From assembly GCA_964540855.1 (NCBI GenBank), contig CAZIOI010000003.1, positions 1 through 41,019 of the forward strand: 41,019 nt of DNA, given 5' to 3'. The translations under genes and the position numbers were made by a program. The DNA comes from CAZIOI01 sp964540855 (GTDB lineage Bacteria; Patescibacteriota; UBA1384; DTJR01). Position 1 is the stretch's first letter. Each line of letters begins with the position of its first letter. Below, piece by piece: positions 5,103-15,400 of the stretch. Below the pieces are notes generated by a model that saw nothing but the letters and a program-made list of their open reading frames with translations, ran no database searches and was not told the origin of the DNA.

Positions 5103-7874
5103 ATGAAGAATATCAAAGTCATAAACGCACGCACTCATAACCTAAAAAATATTTCTGTTGAGATAGAAAAAGAAAAGATAACAACCGTCAGTGGTATATC
5201 GGGTAGCGGAAAAAGCTCCCTTGCTTTTGATACGATTTTTGCCGAAGGGCAACGTCGTTATGTTGATAATCTATCAAGTTATGCAAAGCAAGTTGTTGGT
5301 GTCTTTGAAAAGCCCGATGTGGATGCGATCGAAAATATCCCTCCCGCGATTTCGATAGATCAAAAAAGTGTCTCAAGGTCACCGCGCTCAACAGTTGGTA
5401 CTCTCACGGAAGCTTACGATTATTTGAGGATGATTTTTGCTAGATTTGGCGAGCCATATTGTCCGGACTGTGGAGCCAAAATTTTTTCCGGAGACAAAAA
5501 TACAATTCCGGATATTATCTGTGAATATATAAGGAGAAATTTCGACATTTATGCCGACCGAAAAATAAGGTTTTATGCGCCGGTCGTTGAAAATGTCTTT
5601 GGGTCGCATCAACAGGTTATAAACAGGTTTTCAAGATCAAAGTTTTTATCTGTGTTGATAGATAATAAAGAGATAAGTGTTAGCGAACTCAAAGATATCA
5701 AGCTTGCCAAAGATAGTCCGCATACGATAGAGATTTTAGTTGGTGAAATCGATGCCGGCAGGGAAATAGATAAGTTTACAGACGAAATTCTTAAATATTC
5801 TAAGCGTGCACTGGATTTGTCGGGGAGTGCTGTTTGGCTTTTTTCAACCGAAGAAAGAAAAAAATTTTCCAAAGAACCATATTGTGATAAATGCGAAAAA
5901 TATTTCCCCGTACTTCAACCTAGGCTATTTTCATTCAATAGTCCGTTCGGCGCTTGCCTAAAATGCCAAGGCTTAGGGGTTAGCAAAGAAATTATTCCTG
6001 AGTTAGTGATCCCCAATAAAAAATTAACTTTTAACGAGGGGGCGATAAGACCATGGACGAGACTTGCCGGTCAAGGCGGAGTGCTTATGCGCTCATTGGA
6101 GTCTTTTGCGAAATCGAAAGGGTTCAGTCTCGACGTTCCCGTTGGACAGCTTAAGAAAAAAGATGTTGACGCTGTTATATTCGGTGAGGGTGAATTCGAG
6201 GGGGTCATATCCGTACTTGAAAGGAAATACAGAGAAACGGATTCAGATTATCTTCGTCAAGAAATTGAAAATTATATGGAGGAAAAAGTTTGCGACAAAT
6301 GCAACGGCTGCAGGTTGAATGACTTTGCCCTTGCGGTTAAATTTATGTCCAAATCGATTGCCGAGATAAGCGACATCGAAGCTTCTAAATTGATCGAATT
6401 ACTTGATGATATCAAGAATGATGTTCCGGAAGAGGCGAGGGGATTAATAAGAGAACTATATAGAAGAATAAATAATTTAATATCTGTCGGCGTTGGCTAT
6501 TTAACACTTTCGAGATCAAGTGAAACATTGTCCGGCGGCGAGGCCCAGAGAATCAGGCTTGGCGCGCAATTTGATAATTTTTTAAGTGGCGTCCTTTATG
6601 TTCTTGACGAACCAACGATTAGTCTTCATAGCGACGACACAAAGAAGCTTATAGAATCTTTTAAAAAATTGAAAAGCGAAGGAAATACGCTACTGATTGT
6701 GGAGCATGATAAAGCTGTGTTGGAAGCATCCGACTATATCATCGATATGGGTCCCAGTGCCGGCAAACAAGGCGGGGAAATAATTGCGCAGGGCACGCCG
6801 GAGCAAATAATAGCTAACGATCGTTCTATAACAGGCAGATATCTTTCAGGTAAGGATGATGTGCTTGTCAAAAAAGAAAAAAGAAAACCAACGGCGTTTA
6901 TTAAACTCGCTGGTGCAAATTTGAACAACCTGAAAAATATTGATGTGGATTTCCCCCTTGGTGTTTTCTGTACCGTGACCGGAGTTTCCGGTTGTGGTAA
7001 ATCGACGCTCGTTTTCGATATTCTTGCAGAAGCTGTTGGCAAAAAATTAAGCACAAAAGAGATTACAAAAGTGGAGGGTATTGAGAGTGTTGCCGGTATT
7101 TCAAATATCGACAAGCTGATTAAAATTGACCAGTCGCCGATTGGTAGAACTCCCAGAAGCAATCTTGCTACATATACGGGGCTTTTCACTCCGATAAGAG
7201 AGCTTTTTGCAGCGACAAACGATGCGATTTTGAGAGGCTATAACGCGAGCAGGTTTAGTTTTAATCTAAAAGGCGGAAGGTGTGAGACATGCCATGGCGA
7301 CGGTTTTATTAAAGTTGAAATGTACTTTATGCCTGATGCATATGTAAAGTGCGAAGAATGTTCGGGGCAAAGATATAACAGCGAGACGCTGGAGATAATG
7401 TACAAAGATAAAAATGTCGCGGCGATTTTGGGAATGAGTGTCAATGATGCTTGTGATTTTTTCTCTGATATTGAGGAGATTAAGGCGCGGCTCGATGTGC
7501 TTAAAAGAGTAGGATTGGGCTATTTACCGCTCGGGCAAAGCGCAACTACATTATCCGGCGGCGAGGCGCAAAGGATTAAACTATCTACGGAATTATCGAG
7601 AGCTTCGACCGGAAAAACGTTGTATATTTTGGACGAGCCTACAACTGGACTACATTTTGAGGATGTAAAAAAACTGCTTAACATTCTTCACGAGCTTGTT
7701 GGTCGTGGAAACAGTGTTCTTGTAATTGAACACAATATTGATGTTATTAAAAACTCTGATTGGGTTATTGATATGGGACCTAGCGGAGGGTCTGAGGGCG
7801 GTGAAATTATAGCGCAAGGAACGCCTGATGATATCAAAAAATCCGATCGTTCATTAACAGGTAAATATTTATAG
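5103..7874 (+). CDS. uvrA: Excinuclease ABC subunit A
   Basis: DNA-damage sensor of nucleotide excision repair; a dimeric ABC ATPase that loads UvrB. 923 residues, a normal length. First ATPase: Walker A GISGSGKSS, signature LSGGEAQRIRLG, Walker B LYVLDEPTISLH. Second: GVSGCGKST, LSGGEAQRIKLS, LYILDEPTTGLH. Paired zinc-binding cysteines are visible as CPDC, CDKC...CLKC and CETC...CEEC. I chose ATG 5103 because the sequence from there (MKNIKVINARTHNLKNI) is the family N-terminus; the open frame continues upstream to 4956 but through the promoter. No Shine-Dalgarno sequence is present. uvrB and uvrC are not in the window. Confidence 0.97.
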   Translation: MKNIKVINARTHNLKNISVEIEKEKITTVSGISGSGKSSLAFDTIFAEGQRRYVDNLSSYAKQVVGVFEKPDVDAIENIPPAISIDQKSVSRSPRSTVGTLTEAYDYLRMIFARFGEPYCPDCGAKIFSGDKNTIPDIICEYIRRNFDIYADRKIRFYAPVVENVFGSHQQVINRFSRSKFLSVLIDNKEISVSELKDIKLAKDSPHTIEILVGEIDAGREIDKFTDEILKYSKRALDLSGSAVWLFSTEERKKFSKEPYCDKCEKYFPVLQPRLFSFNSPFGACLKCQGLGVSKEIIPELVIPNKKLTFNEGAIRPWTRLAGQGGVLMRSLESFAKSKGFSLDVPVGQLKKKDVDAVIFGEGEFEGVISVLERKYRETDSDYLRQEIENYMEEKVCDKCNGCRLNDFALAVKFMSKSIAEISDIEASKLIELLDDIKNDVPEEARGLIRELYRRINNLISVGVGYLTLSRSSETLSGGEAQRIRLGAQFDNFLSGVLYVLDEPTISLHSDDTKKLIESFKKLKSEGNTLLIVEHDKAVLEASDYIIDMGPSAGKQGGEIIAQGTPEQIIANDRSITGRYLSGKDDVLVKKEKRKPTAFIKLAGANLNNLKNIDVDFPLGVFCTVTGVSGCGKSTLVFDILAEAVGKKLSTKEITKVEGIESVAGISNIDKLIKIDQSPIGRTPRSNLATYTGLFTPIRELFAATNDAILRGYNASRFSFNLKGGRCETCHGDGFIKVEMYFMPDAYVKCEECSGQRYNSETLEIMYKDKNVAAILGMSVNDACDFFSDIEEIKARLDVLKRVGLGYLPLGQSATTLSGGEAQRIKLSTELSRASTGKTLYILDEPTTGLHFEDVKKLLNILHELVGRGNSVLVIEHNIDVIKNSDWVIDMGPSGGSEGGEIIAQGTPDDIKKSDRSLTGKYL

Positions 7875-7902
7875 CAGGACTCTGGATAAGAGAAGCGCTT
7901 TG

Positions 7903-7911
7903 TGCTATTAT
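7903..7911 (+). promoter_or_regulatory. Extended -10 promoter of rnpB
   Basis: TGCTATTAT, an extended -10 element (hexamer 7906-7911), ends six bases before the inferred 5' end of RNase P RNA at about 7917. The -35 region (around TGGATA, 7883-7888) is weak, as is common for extended -10 promoters. Confidence 0.5.
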
Positions 7912-7916
7912 TTTCT

Positions 7917-8240
7917 CGTCCAACCATCTGAAGTAATTACTCCGTTATACGGGGAGGAAAGTCCGGGCACCATCGAGCATGATATCCTAGGAAACTAGGA
8001 CGGGGGTGACCCCAGGGATAGTGGCACAGAAACAATACCGCTTGCCGCAAGGCGAGCAAGGGTGAAAAGAGTTGAGGTAAGAGCTCACAACTGCAAATTG
8101 GAAGATTTGCAGGCGCAAAACTCCTTTCTGGTGCAAGTTGAGTGGACCTTTATATAATAAGATGCTCAGTCTGTATAAAGGCCTTGACGCTTAGATAGAT
8201 GATTACATAAACAGAACCCGGCTTATCGGGTGGTTGGGCA
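7917..8240 (+). ncRNA. rnpB: RNase P RNA, bacterial class A
   Basis: Catalytic RNA that trims the 5' leader of pre-tRNAs. Conserved core segments are present in order: GAGGAAAGTCCGGGC near the 5' end (about 7953-7967), ACAGAAACAATACCG, AAGGGTGAAA, GGTAAGAGCTCAC (P10/11 region), and AGATAGATGATTAC...AACAGAACCCGGCTTA at the 3' side. The ends pair as P1 (GTCCAACCAT near 7918 with GTGGTTGGGC ending 8239). An 8-bp helix CCTTTATA/TATAAAGG (about 8149-8182) closes a peripheral arm. A GGU, as needed to pair with tRNA CCA, is present in the loop around 8131, though I cannot prove it is L15. It lies between uvrA and a pseudouridine synthase gene whose ATG follows six bases later. Ends are inferred from pairing, good to a few bases. 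Confidence 0.95.
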
Positions 8241-8245
8241 AAAAA

Positions 8246-8938
8246 ATGAGAATTAACAAATATCTTTCATTGGCAGGTGTCGCGTCACGGCGAAAATCCG
8301 AAGAACTGATTACGTCAGGAAGGGTTTTGATAGATGGTGTTATCGCAAAACTTTCAGATAATGTCGATCCAGACAAGTCTTCTGTCAGTGTCGATGGGTG
8401 CAAGATAAAGCCGAAATCTCTTGTTTATTATGTTTTTAATAAGCCGCTGGGTGTAGTTTGCTCAACAATTAGACAGTCGGGCGAAAAAATAGTTCTTGAT
8501 TATTTTTCGCAAAAAGATTTGATAATTTGTGGCAGGCTTGATAAGGACTCCGAGGGTTTGATATTGCTCACGAACGACGGTGATTATGCGAATTTTATTA
8601 TGCACCCGAGTTACGATCACGAAAAAGAATATATTGTCAACGTGAGAACAAAATCCAAGAATCCGTCCGAAGCGTTTGCTTATGCTATGAAGCTGTTCGT
8701 ATGTGGACATATTCTCGATTCAAAGAAGACAAGACCGGCAAAAATTTTTTTGAAATCACAATCCGGAAATAAGGCGGAATTTAGAATAGTTCTTAAACAA
8801 GGGATGAATCGGCAAATTCGTCGAACATTTGAGAAATCTGAAATCATAGTGGAGTCGCTACAAAGAGTTCGGATAAATAATATAAAATTAGGTGATCTGC
8901 AGTCGGGTCGAAGCAGAAAAGTTGACAAAAGTAAATAA
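8246..8938 (+). CDS. rRNA pseudouridine synthase, RsuA/RluB family
   Basis: Isomerises specific uridines of rRNA to pseudouridine. 230 residues. An N-terminal S4 RNA-binding domain (1-60; MRINKYLSLAGVASRRKSEELI) is followed by the catalytic domain with GRLDKDSEGLILLTNDG (96-112), where Asp99 is the catalytic aspartate, and GMNRQIRRTFE, a family signature near the C-terminus. Whether it modifies 16S (RsuA) or 23S (RluB/E/F) cannot be told. The start is ATG 8246; a TTG at 8234 would place the N-terminus inside RNase P RNA. There is no promoter or ribosome binding site of its own between rnpB and the ATG, so it is probably read from the rnpB transcript. Confidence 0.9.
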   Translation: MRINKYLSLAGVASRRKSEELITSGRVLIDGVIAKLSDNVDPDKSSVSVDGCKIKPKSLVYYVFNKPLGVVCSTIRQSGEKIVLDYFSQKDLIICGRLDKDSEGLILLTNDGDYANFIMHPSYDHEKEYIVNVRTKSKNPSEAFAYAMKLFVCGHILDSKKTRPAKIFLKSQSGNKAEFRIVLKQGMNRQIRRTFEKSEIIVESLQRVRINNIKLGDLQSGRSRKVDKSK

Positions 8939-8950
8939 ATTGGTTACAAT
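8922..8950 (+). promoter_or_regulatory. rpoB promoter
   Basis: Perfect TTGACA (8922-8927), a 17-base spacer and TACAAT (8945-8950). The -35 lies inside the 3' end of the pseudouridine synthase gene. Predicted start near 8957, leaving a leader of about 100 bases. This is the likely main promoter of the 27-kb gene run. Confidence 0.8.
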
Positions 8951-8956
8951 CACGTC

Positions 8957-9060
8957 ACGATTGAGTAGCTCGGGGAGTAGGGTAAGGAGGAGCCAAGGGT
9001 TGGTTTCAGCCCTTTGTTTATGCGGGTTTTTATTATATGTAGCAAATTTATGGGGAGGAT
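8957..9060 (+). promoter_or_regulatory. rpoB 5' leader with hairpin
   Basis: Untranslated leader holding an 8-bp hairpin, AAGGGTTG-GTTT-CAGCCCTT (8995-9014, one G-U pair). A T-run follows only after an 11-base gap (from about 9026), so it is not a standard terminator; attenuation is possible but unproven. The purine-rich ribosome binding site GGGGAGG ends just two bases before the rpoB ATG, which is unusually close. Confidence 0.4.
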
Positions 9061-12000
9061 ATGAGTAAAACACTAAATCAACCTAATCTCTTGACGAAGC
9101 AAAGAGTTAAGTTTACTAAAGATCATGTTCGTGTCGAGCTGCCAAACCTGATCGATATACAAAAAAGTTCTTACAATTGGTTATTTAAAGAGGGGATCCG
9201 CGAGCTCTTGGACGAAATTAGTCCTGTTGATGATTTTACAAACGAGGCGATGACGCTGGAATTTGGTGACTATGAGTTGGGTCAGCCAAAGGTTGACGAA
9301 ATCACTGCCAGAAACAAAAATTTGACCTACAAGGCACCGTTGATGTGCGATGTGATTTTATCTAATAAAATCACCAACAAAAAGAAAGCATCCAGAGTAT
9401 TTTTGGGTGATTTTCCCGTGATGACAGATCGAGGAACATTTATTGTCAATGGAATAGAGAGAGTCGTTGTTTCTCAGATAGTTAGATCATACGGAGTCAT
9501 TTTTGTCTCAGAGGATATTGCAGGCAAAAAGTTTTTCGGTGCCAAGCTTATCCCTAACAGAGGCGCGTGGCTTGAATTTGAAACATCGAATAAGGGTGTT
9601 ATTAGTGTAAAAGTTGATAGAAAAAGAAAAATCCCTGTCACTACCTTCTTGAAAGCTCTTGGTGTGACAAGTAATGAAAAAATAAAGGATTTGTTTTCTT
9701 CGGTTGATGATGATACTGACTTGAAGTTTATTGATCAAACACTTGCCAAGGATCCTGCAAAAGATCAGCAATCAGCGTTAGTTGAGGTTTATAAAAGAAT
9801 TCGACCGGGTGATCTGGCGACTCCGGAAGCGGCAAAAGTCTTTTTGGATGCATTATTTTTCAATCCAAAACGATACGATCTGGGTCGTGTCGGTAGATAT
9901 AAGGCAAACAGAAGATTGAATCTAGACGTCAAAGACAATGTTGAAGGAAGGATCCTGAGGCTGGAAGATTTAATCGAGATAATCAAAGAAATTATTAGAT
10001 TAAACAATGATCCGATGGGCGAACATGATGATATTGACCATCTTAAGAACAGAAGAGTACGAGCCGTCGGAGAGCTTGTACAATCAAGGTTGAGAGTCGG
10101 TTTCTTAAGGATGGAAAGAATTATCAAGGATAGGATGAGTGTTGTCGAGCCAATGAACGCCACTCCCGCACAGTTGGTGAATTCACGTCCTATCGCCGCA
10201 GTGTTGCAGGAATTTTTTGCATCATCTCAGATGTCGCAGTTTATGAATCAGACAAACCCCTTGGCAGAATTGGAACACAAGAGGACACTCTCAGCGACAG
10301 GTCCGGGTGGTCTTTCTAGAGAAAGGGCGGGATTTGAGGTTAGGGATGTCCATCAATCTCACTACGGAAGAATTTGCCCTATCGAGACGCCCGAAGGTCC
10401 GAATATCGGTTTGGTAGGATATTTAGCTTCATATGGAAAAGTCAATGACTATGGATTTATTGAAACTCCTTATTTGGTTGTAGAACACAAAAACTCCAAG
10501 GCGAAAGTAACTAACAAAATAGTTCATTTAGATGCATCGGATGAGGAGAAAACGATAATCGCGCCATCTTCGACAAAATTAGATAAGGATGGTTGTATTC
10601 TCGGTAAAAATGTTCCGGTCAGAAAATTCGGTGAGCCCTCGATCGGTTCAGTTAGCGAAATTCAATATGTTGATGTTGCTCCTCAGCAGATTGCGTCAAT
10701 TACGACATCCCTGATTCCGTTCATCGAACACGATGATGCTGTTAGGGCGAATATGGGATCGAATATGCAACGGCAAGCGGTGCCGCTTGTTAGACCCGTT
10801 GCCCCTGTTGTAGGCACCGGTATGGAGGGTGACGCAGCGATTTCAAGTGGTCACGCAGTCACCAGTGAAGTTGACGGTGAAGTCGTGGAAGCATCAGCTG
10901 ATAAAGTTGTAATTAAGGGCAAAGATGGTAAATCCAGGACTCACAGACTAGAGAAGTTCGTTAGATCAAATCAGGCGACATGCACAAACTATAAAATAAA
11001 CATCGACGCCGGTACAAAAGTCAAAAAAGGCGATGTTATCGCCAATGGTGCGGCGGTTGAAGCCGGTGAATTGGCTTTGGGAAGAAATTTACTGGTCGCT
11101 TTTATGAGCTATCGCGGTTGCAACTATGAAGACGCTATTATAATTTCCGAGAAATTGGTCAAAGAAGATGCTCTGACATCAATTCATATTGAAAAATATA
11201 CGATTGAAGTGAGGGACACGAAACTTGGACCCGAAACAATAACTCGCGATATCCCGAATGTTGGAGAAGATGCTTTATCCAACTTGGATGAGAGCGGTGT
11301 TATCCGACAGGGTGCAGAAGTTGAGGCCGGTGATATTTTGGTCGGGAAAATTACGCCAAAAGGAGAAACGGAATTAACGGTTGAAGAAAAACTTTTGCGT
11401 GCAATCTTTGGTGAAAAAGCTAAAGATGTGAAAGATTCATCTTTAAGATTGCCGCATGGCGAAAAAGGAAAAGTTATAGAAGTTAAAGTTTTCTCCAAAG
11501 AAGCCGGTGATGAGTTATCTGAGGGAGTGAGCCAGATGGTAGAAGTTTCGATAGCTCAACTTAGAAAAATCTCGGTAGGAGACAAACTTGCAGGAAGACA
11601 TGGTAACAAAGGTGTTATATCGACTATTTTGCCCGAAGAAGACATGCCTTATCTTGAAGACGGTACTCCTGTAGATATAATTCTCAACCCACTTGGCGTT
11701 GTTTCCAGAATGAACCTTGGACAGATACTGGAGACACACTTAGGCTTGGCAGCGCATAAATTAGGTTACAAAGTTGCAACACCGATCTTTGATGGTGTTA
11801 CGGTTGATAAAATAAAAGAAGAATTGGCAAAAGCAGGTTGTTCGCAAGACGGTAAAATGACCCTGTACGATGGTAAAACAGGCGAAGCGTTCGAGTCCAG
11901 AGCGACTGTCGGGATAGTTTATATATTGAAACTTGCCCACCTTGTTGATGACAAGATGCACGCTCGCTCGGTTGGTCCATACTCGATGGTTACGCAGCAA

Positions 12001-12462
12001 CCGCTTGGAGGAAAAGCTCAATTTGGTGGTCAAAGATTTGGAGAAATGGAAGTGTGGGCGCTTGAAGCGTATGGGGCGGCTCACATACTTCAAGAAATGT
12101 TGACGATCAAATCTGACGATGTTGTTGGTCGTGCTAAGGCTTATGAGTCAATAATAAGAGGCGAACAGATAGAGAAACCATCCGTACCGGCCTCGTTCAG
12201 TGTTCTTGTTAGGGAAATGCAAAGCCTTGGTCTCTCAGTGGAGATGATTGATTCCAAGTCTGGAGAAGCGAAGATGTACGGTGAAGCTGAGAAATTGGTC
12301 GCAAGCAGAAAGGCTGAAGAGAAGAAGCAAGGCTCACACGATGAAATTGAACCGGAGGAAAAAGAAGAAAAGGAAGATGAGCAATTAACGGAAATCTTCG
12401 CCGGTCAAGAGGATGAAGCGATAGAGCAAGAAGCAGTAGAAGGAGACGAAGATGGAAAATAG
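9061..12462 (+). CDS. rpoB: RNA polymerase beta subunit
   Basis: Catalytic core subunit of RNA polymerase. 1133 residues, normal for the family. Hallmarks: the rifampicin-pocket region (about 386-430, ...SQFMNQTNPLAELEHKR...), GPGGLSRERAGFEVRDVH, CPIETPEGPNIGL, GDKLAGRHGNKGVIS and GGQRFGEMEVWALEAYGAA near the C-terminus. Past the conserved end it carries an acidic tail of about 55 residues rich in Glu/Asp (EPEEKEEKEDEQ...). In the rifampicin pocket, positions equal to E. coli D516, R529 and L533 are N396, T409 and T413, while H526 and S531 are kept (H406, S411). It overlaps rpoC by 11 bases. No rplJ-rplL genes precede it, unlike many bacteria. Confidence 0.99.
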   Translation: MSKTLNQPNLLTKQRVKFTKDHVRVELPNLIDIQKSSYNWLFKEGIRELLDEISPVDDFTNEAMTLEFGDYELGQPKVDEITARNKNLTYKAPLMCDVILSNKITNKKKASRVFLGDFPVMTDRGTFIVNGIERVVVSQIVRSYGVIFVSEDIAGKKFFGAKLIPNRGAWLEFETSNKGVISVKVDRKRKIPVTTFLKALGVTSNEKIKDLFSSVDDDTDLKFIDQTLAKDPAKDQQSALVEVYKRIRPGDLATPEAAKVFLDALFFNPKRYDLGRVGRYKANRRLNLDVKDNVEGRILRLEDLIEIIKEIIRLNNDPMGEHDDIDHLKNRRVRAVGELVQSRLRVGFLRMERIIKDRMSVVEPMNATPAQLVNSRPIAAVLQEFFASSQMSQFMNQTNPLAELEHKRTLSATGPGGLSRERAGFEVRDVHQSHYGRICPIETPEGPNIGLVGYLASYGKVNDYGFIETPYLVVEHKNSKAKVTNKIVHLDASDEEKTIIAPSSTKLDKDGCILGKNVPVRKFGEPSIGSVSEIQYVDVAPQQIASITTSLIPFIEHDDAVRANMGSNMQRQAVPLVRPVAPVVGTGMEGDAAISSGHAVTSEVDGEVVEASADKVVIKGKDGKSRTHRLEKFVRSNQATCTNYKINIDAGTKVKKGDVIANGAAVEAGELALGRNLLVAFMSYRGCNYEDAIIISEKLVKEDALTSIHIEKYTIEVRDTKLGPETITRDIPNVGEDALSNLDESGVIRQGAEVEAGDILVGKITPKGETELTVEEKLLRAIFGEKAKDVKDSSLRLPHGEKGKVIEVKVFSKEAGDELSEGVSQMVEVSIAQLRKISVGDKLAGRHGNKGVISTILPEEDMPYLEDGTPVDIILNPLGVVSRMNLGQILETHLGLAAHKLGYKVATPIFDGVTVDKIKEELAKAGCSQDGKMTLYDGKTGEAFESRATVGIVYILKLAHLVDDKMHARSVGPYSMVTQQPLGGKAQFGGQRFGEMEVWALEAYGAAHILQEMLTIKSDDVVGRAKAYESIIRGEQIEKPSVPASFSVLVREMQSLGLSVEMIDSKSGEAKMYGEAEKLVASRKAEEKKQGSHDEIEPEEKEEKEDEQLTEIFAGQEDEAIEQEAVEGDEDGK

Positions 12463-15400
12463 AATGAATTCGACTCAAAATAATCAAAAAGATACATCGC
12501 TGAAGGAATTCGATATGATTCGTCTTTGCGTCGCCAGCCCCGATGATATTGCAAGATGGTCATATGGCGAGATCACCAAGCCGGAAACAATAAACTACAG
12601 AACGCAAAAACCGGAGAGAGACGGGTTATTTGACGAGCGTGTATTTGGTCCGATAAAGGACTGGGAGTGCTATTGCGGAAAGTATAAGAAAATCAGGTAC
12701 AAGGGTGTTATATGTGACCGTTGCGGTGTTGAAGTCACACGCAGCTCGGTTAGACGTGAAAGGATGGGGCACATTGACCTTGTGGTACCGGTTGCTCATG
12801 TGTGGTTTTTGCGCGGAGCAGGTGGAATCATTAGTACAATTTTGGATATCAGCATTTCGGATATTGAATCTGTTGTTTATTTCGCATCATATGTTGTGCT
12901 GGAAGTTGATGAAAATCTAAAAACCGCCGCTCTCGAACAACTCCAAAAGGAGTTTGAAGACGCAAAAAAAGACGAAAAAATCAAAAACAACCCGCTTGCC
13001 CTTCAGAAAGTAGAGGCTGTATATAAGGCTTCTAAATCGGAAATCAATGGTTTATTCGTCAAGAAAGTGCTTAGTGAGGGCGAGTATGCGTCTATTTCTA
13101 TGAAATACGGACAGATAGCGCGCGTTGGTATTGGTGCCGAATCTATATTGAATCTTCTTAAGGCAACCGATGTATCGTTGGAAATAGCGAAGATGAGTGA
13201 AAAGATAGAATTACAAGTAGTTGCTAACAGGAAAAAAATCCTCAAAAGATTGAAAATGTTTAAAGAAATGCAACAGGCCGGAATCGCACCCGAGTGGCTT
13301 GTTTTGACCAGGATTCCCGTTATCCCTCCGGATTTAAGACCGATGGTACAACTTGATGGCGGTAGATTTGCAGCCTCAGATTTAAATGATCTTTACAGAA
13401 GGGTCCTAAACAGAAATAACAGGTTGAAAAAACTAATAGGTGCGGGCGCTCCCGAGGTTATCTGCAGAAATGAAAAAAGAATGCTACAAGAAGCCGTGGA
13501 CGCACTAATTGATAATAGTGCACGCCGCGGTAGGGCTGCCGTAACCGGAAATCAAAGAAAATTGAGAAGTCTTTCGGATATTCTACGCGGTAAGCAGGGT
13601 AGGTTTAGACAGAACCTTTTGGGAAAAAGAGTCGATTATTCGGGACGAAGCGTGATTGTTGTCGGACCTAACCTTAAACTTTCGCAATGCGGTCTTCCCA
13701 AGGTTATGGCCTTAGAACTTTTCAAGACATTTGTTGTTGCAAGATTGATTAAGGACGGTCATGTTTTCAACGTCAAAAATGCGACAAAAATGATCGAGAA
13801 AAAGGACCCGATAGTCTGGGATATTCTCGAAGAAATTACAGCAGAAAGACATGTTTTATTAAACAGGGCCCCGACGTTGCACAGGCTTGGAATTCAAGCT
13901 TTTAAGCCGACCCTCATTGAAGGAAAAGCGATACAGATCCATCCTCTGGTTTGCCAAGCTTTCAATGCCGACTTTGATGGCGACCAAATGGCTGTGCACG
14001 TTCCACTAAGTCAGAAAGCGGACGAAGAAGCTGATAACATTATGCTTTCAGCTAAAAATCTACTTAAGCCTGCTTCCGGAGAGCCGATAGTAACGCCTAG
14101 ATTCGATATGATTCTCGGTTGTTACTACATTACGGATATGCAAACCGTAGAAGAGGAGAAGGTCAAAGTTTACTCCAGTAAAAACGAAGCTATCATGGCT
14201 TTGCAAACAGGATTTATAGGTTTGAGGACAAAAATCAAGGTAAAAGTTGATGATGAGATTAGGGAATCCGATAGTGAGATTGTCGAAAAAGGTGATTACA
14301 GAATCATCGAAACCTGTGTCGGGAGGATTCTCTTCAACAACATATTGCCTGCCGAAATTCAATTTATCAACAGCACTATTGATGCTAAACAGATGAAGCA
14401 AATCGTGACAAAAATATTCAAGATTTTAGGCACCGAGATCTGTGCGCAATCACTCGATAAGATAAAAACCCTGGGTTTTGAGTACGCAACAATTGCAGGA
14501 GTTTCAATCGGGATAGATGATATCAGCATTCCTCCAGAGAAGAAGAAGATTGTATCTGAAACAGAGAACAAGGTTGAAGAAATCGAAACTCAGCTGCGCC
14601 GTGGACTTATCACCCCCGAAGAAAAGAGTGTAAGGGTTATTGATCTATGGAATGAAGCTAGAAAAGTAATTGAGACAAAGATGGTCGCCGGTTTCAAACG
14701 CGACAATCCGGTTTTTATGTATGTGAACTCCGGAACTAGGGGTTCTGTCGCTCAACTTACGCAAATGGCCGGTATGAAGGGTTTGGTTGTGAATCCGGCG
14801 GGTGAAATTATCGAACTTCCGATTATATCGAATTATAGAGAAGGTTTGACTGTGTTCGAGTATTTCATATCCTCGCACGGGTCTAGAAAGGGTAGGTCAG
14901 ACACCGCTCTGAGAACCTCTGATTCAGGTTACTTAACGAGAAGACTGGTTGATGTCGCTCAGGATGTTATTGTTGTAGAACATGATTGCGGCACAAAGAA
15001 TGGACTCGAAGTTATCAGAGCCGAATCAGAAGAATTCGGCGAGAAATTCTCGGAAAGACTTGACGGAAGAACGGCGTTTAATGACATCAAGATTAAAAAT
15101 AAGGTCGTTGTAAAGGCGAACGAAGAGATCACAAAGGAAATTGCACTGGAAATTGAGAATAGTGATCTGGAAACCGTTTTTGTTCGCTCTGCCGCTTACT
15201 GCAAAACCGATCACGGTATCTGTCAACTGTGTTATGGCCGTGACCTTGGAACCGGTAAAATCGTTGATCTCGGTGTGGCTGTTGGAATTGTTGCGGCACA
15301 GGCTATTGGTGAGCCCGGAACTCAGTTAACGATGAAAACCTTCCACCTTGGTGGTGTCACGGGAGAAGATATTACCTCCGGTCTACCGAGGGTTGAAGAG

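Noticed and set aside
8957..9060. L10-type ribosomal protein leader
   Set aside because: No rplJ-rplL downstream and I could not match the known L10 leader fold.
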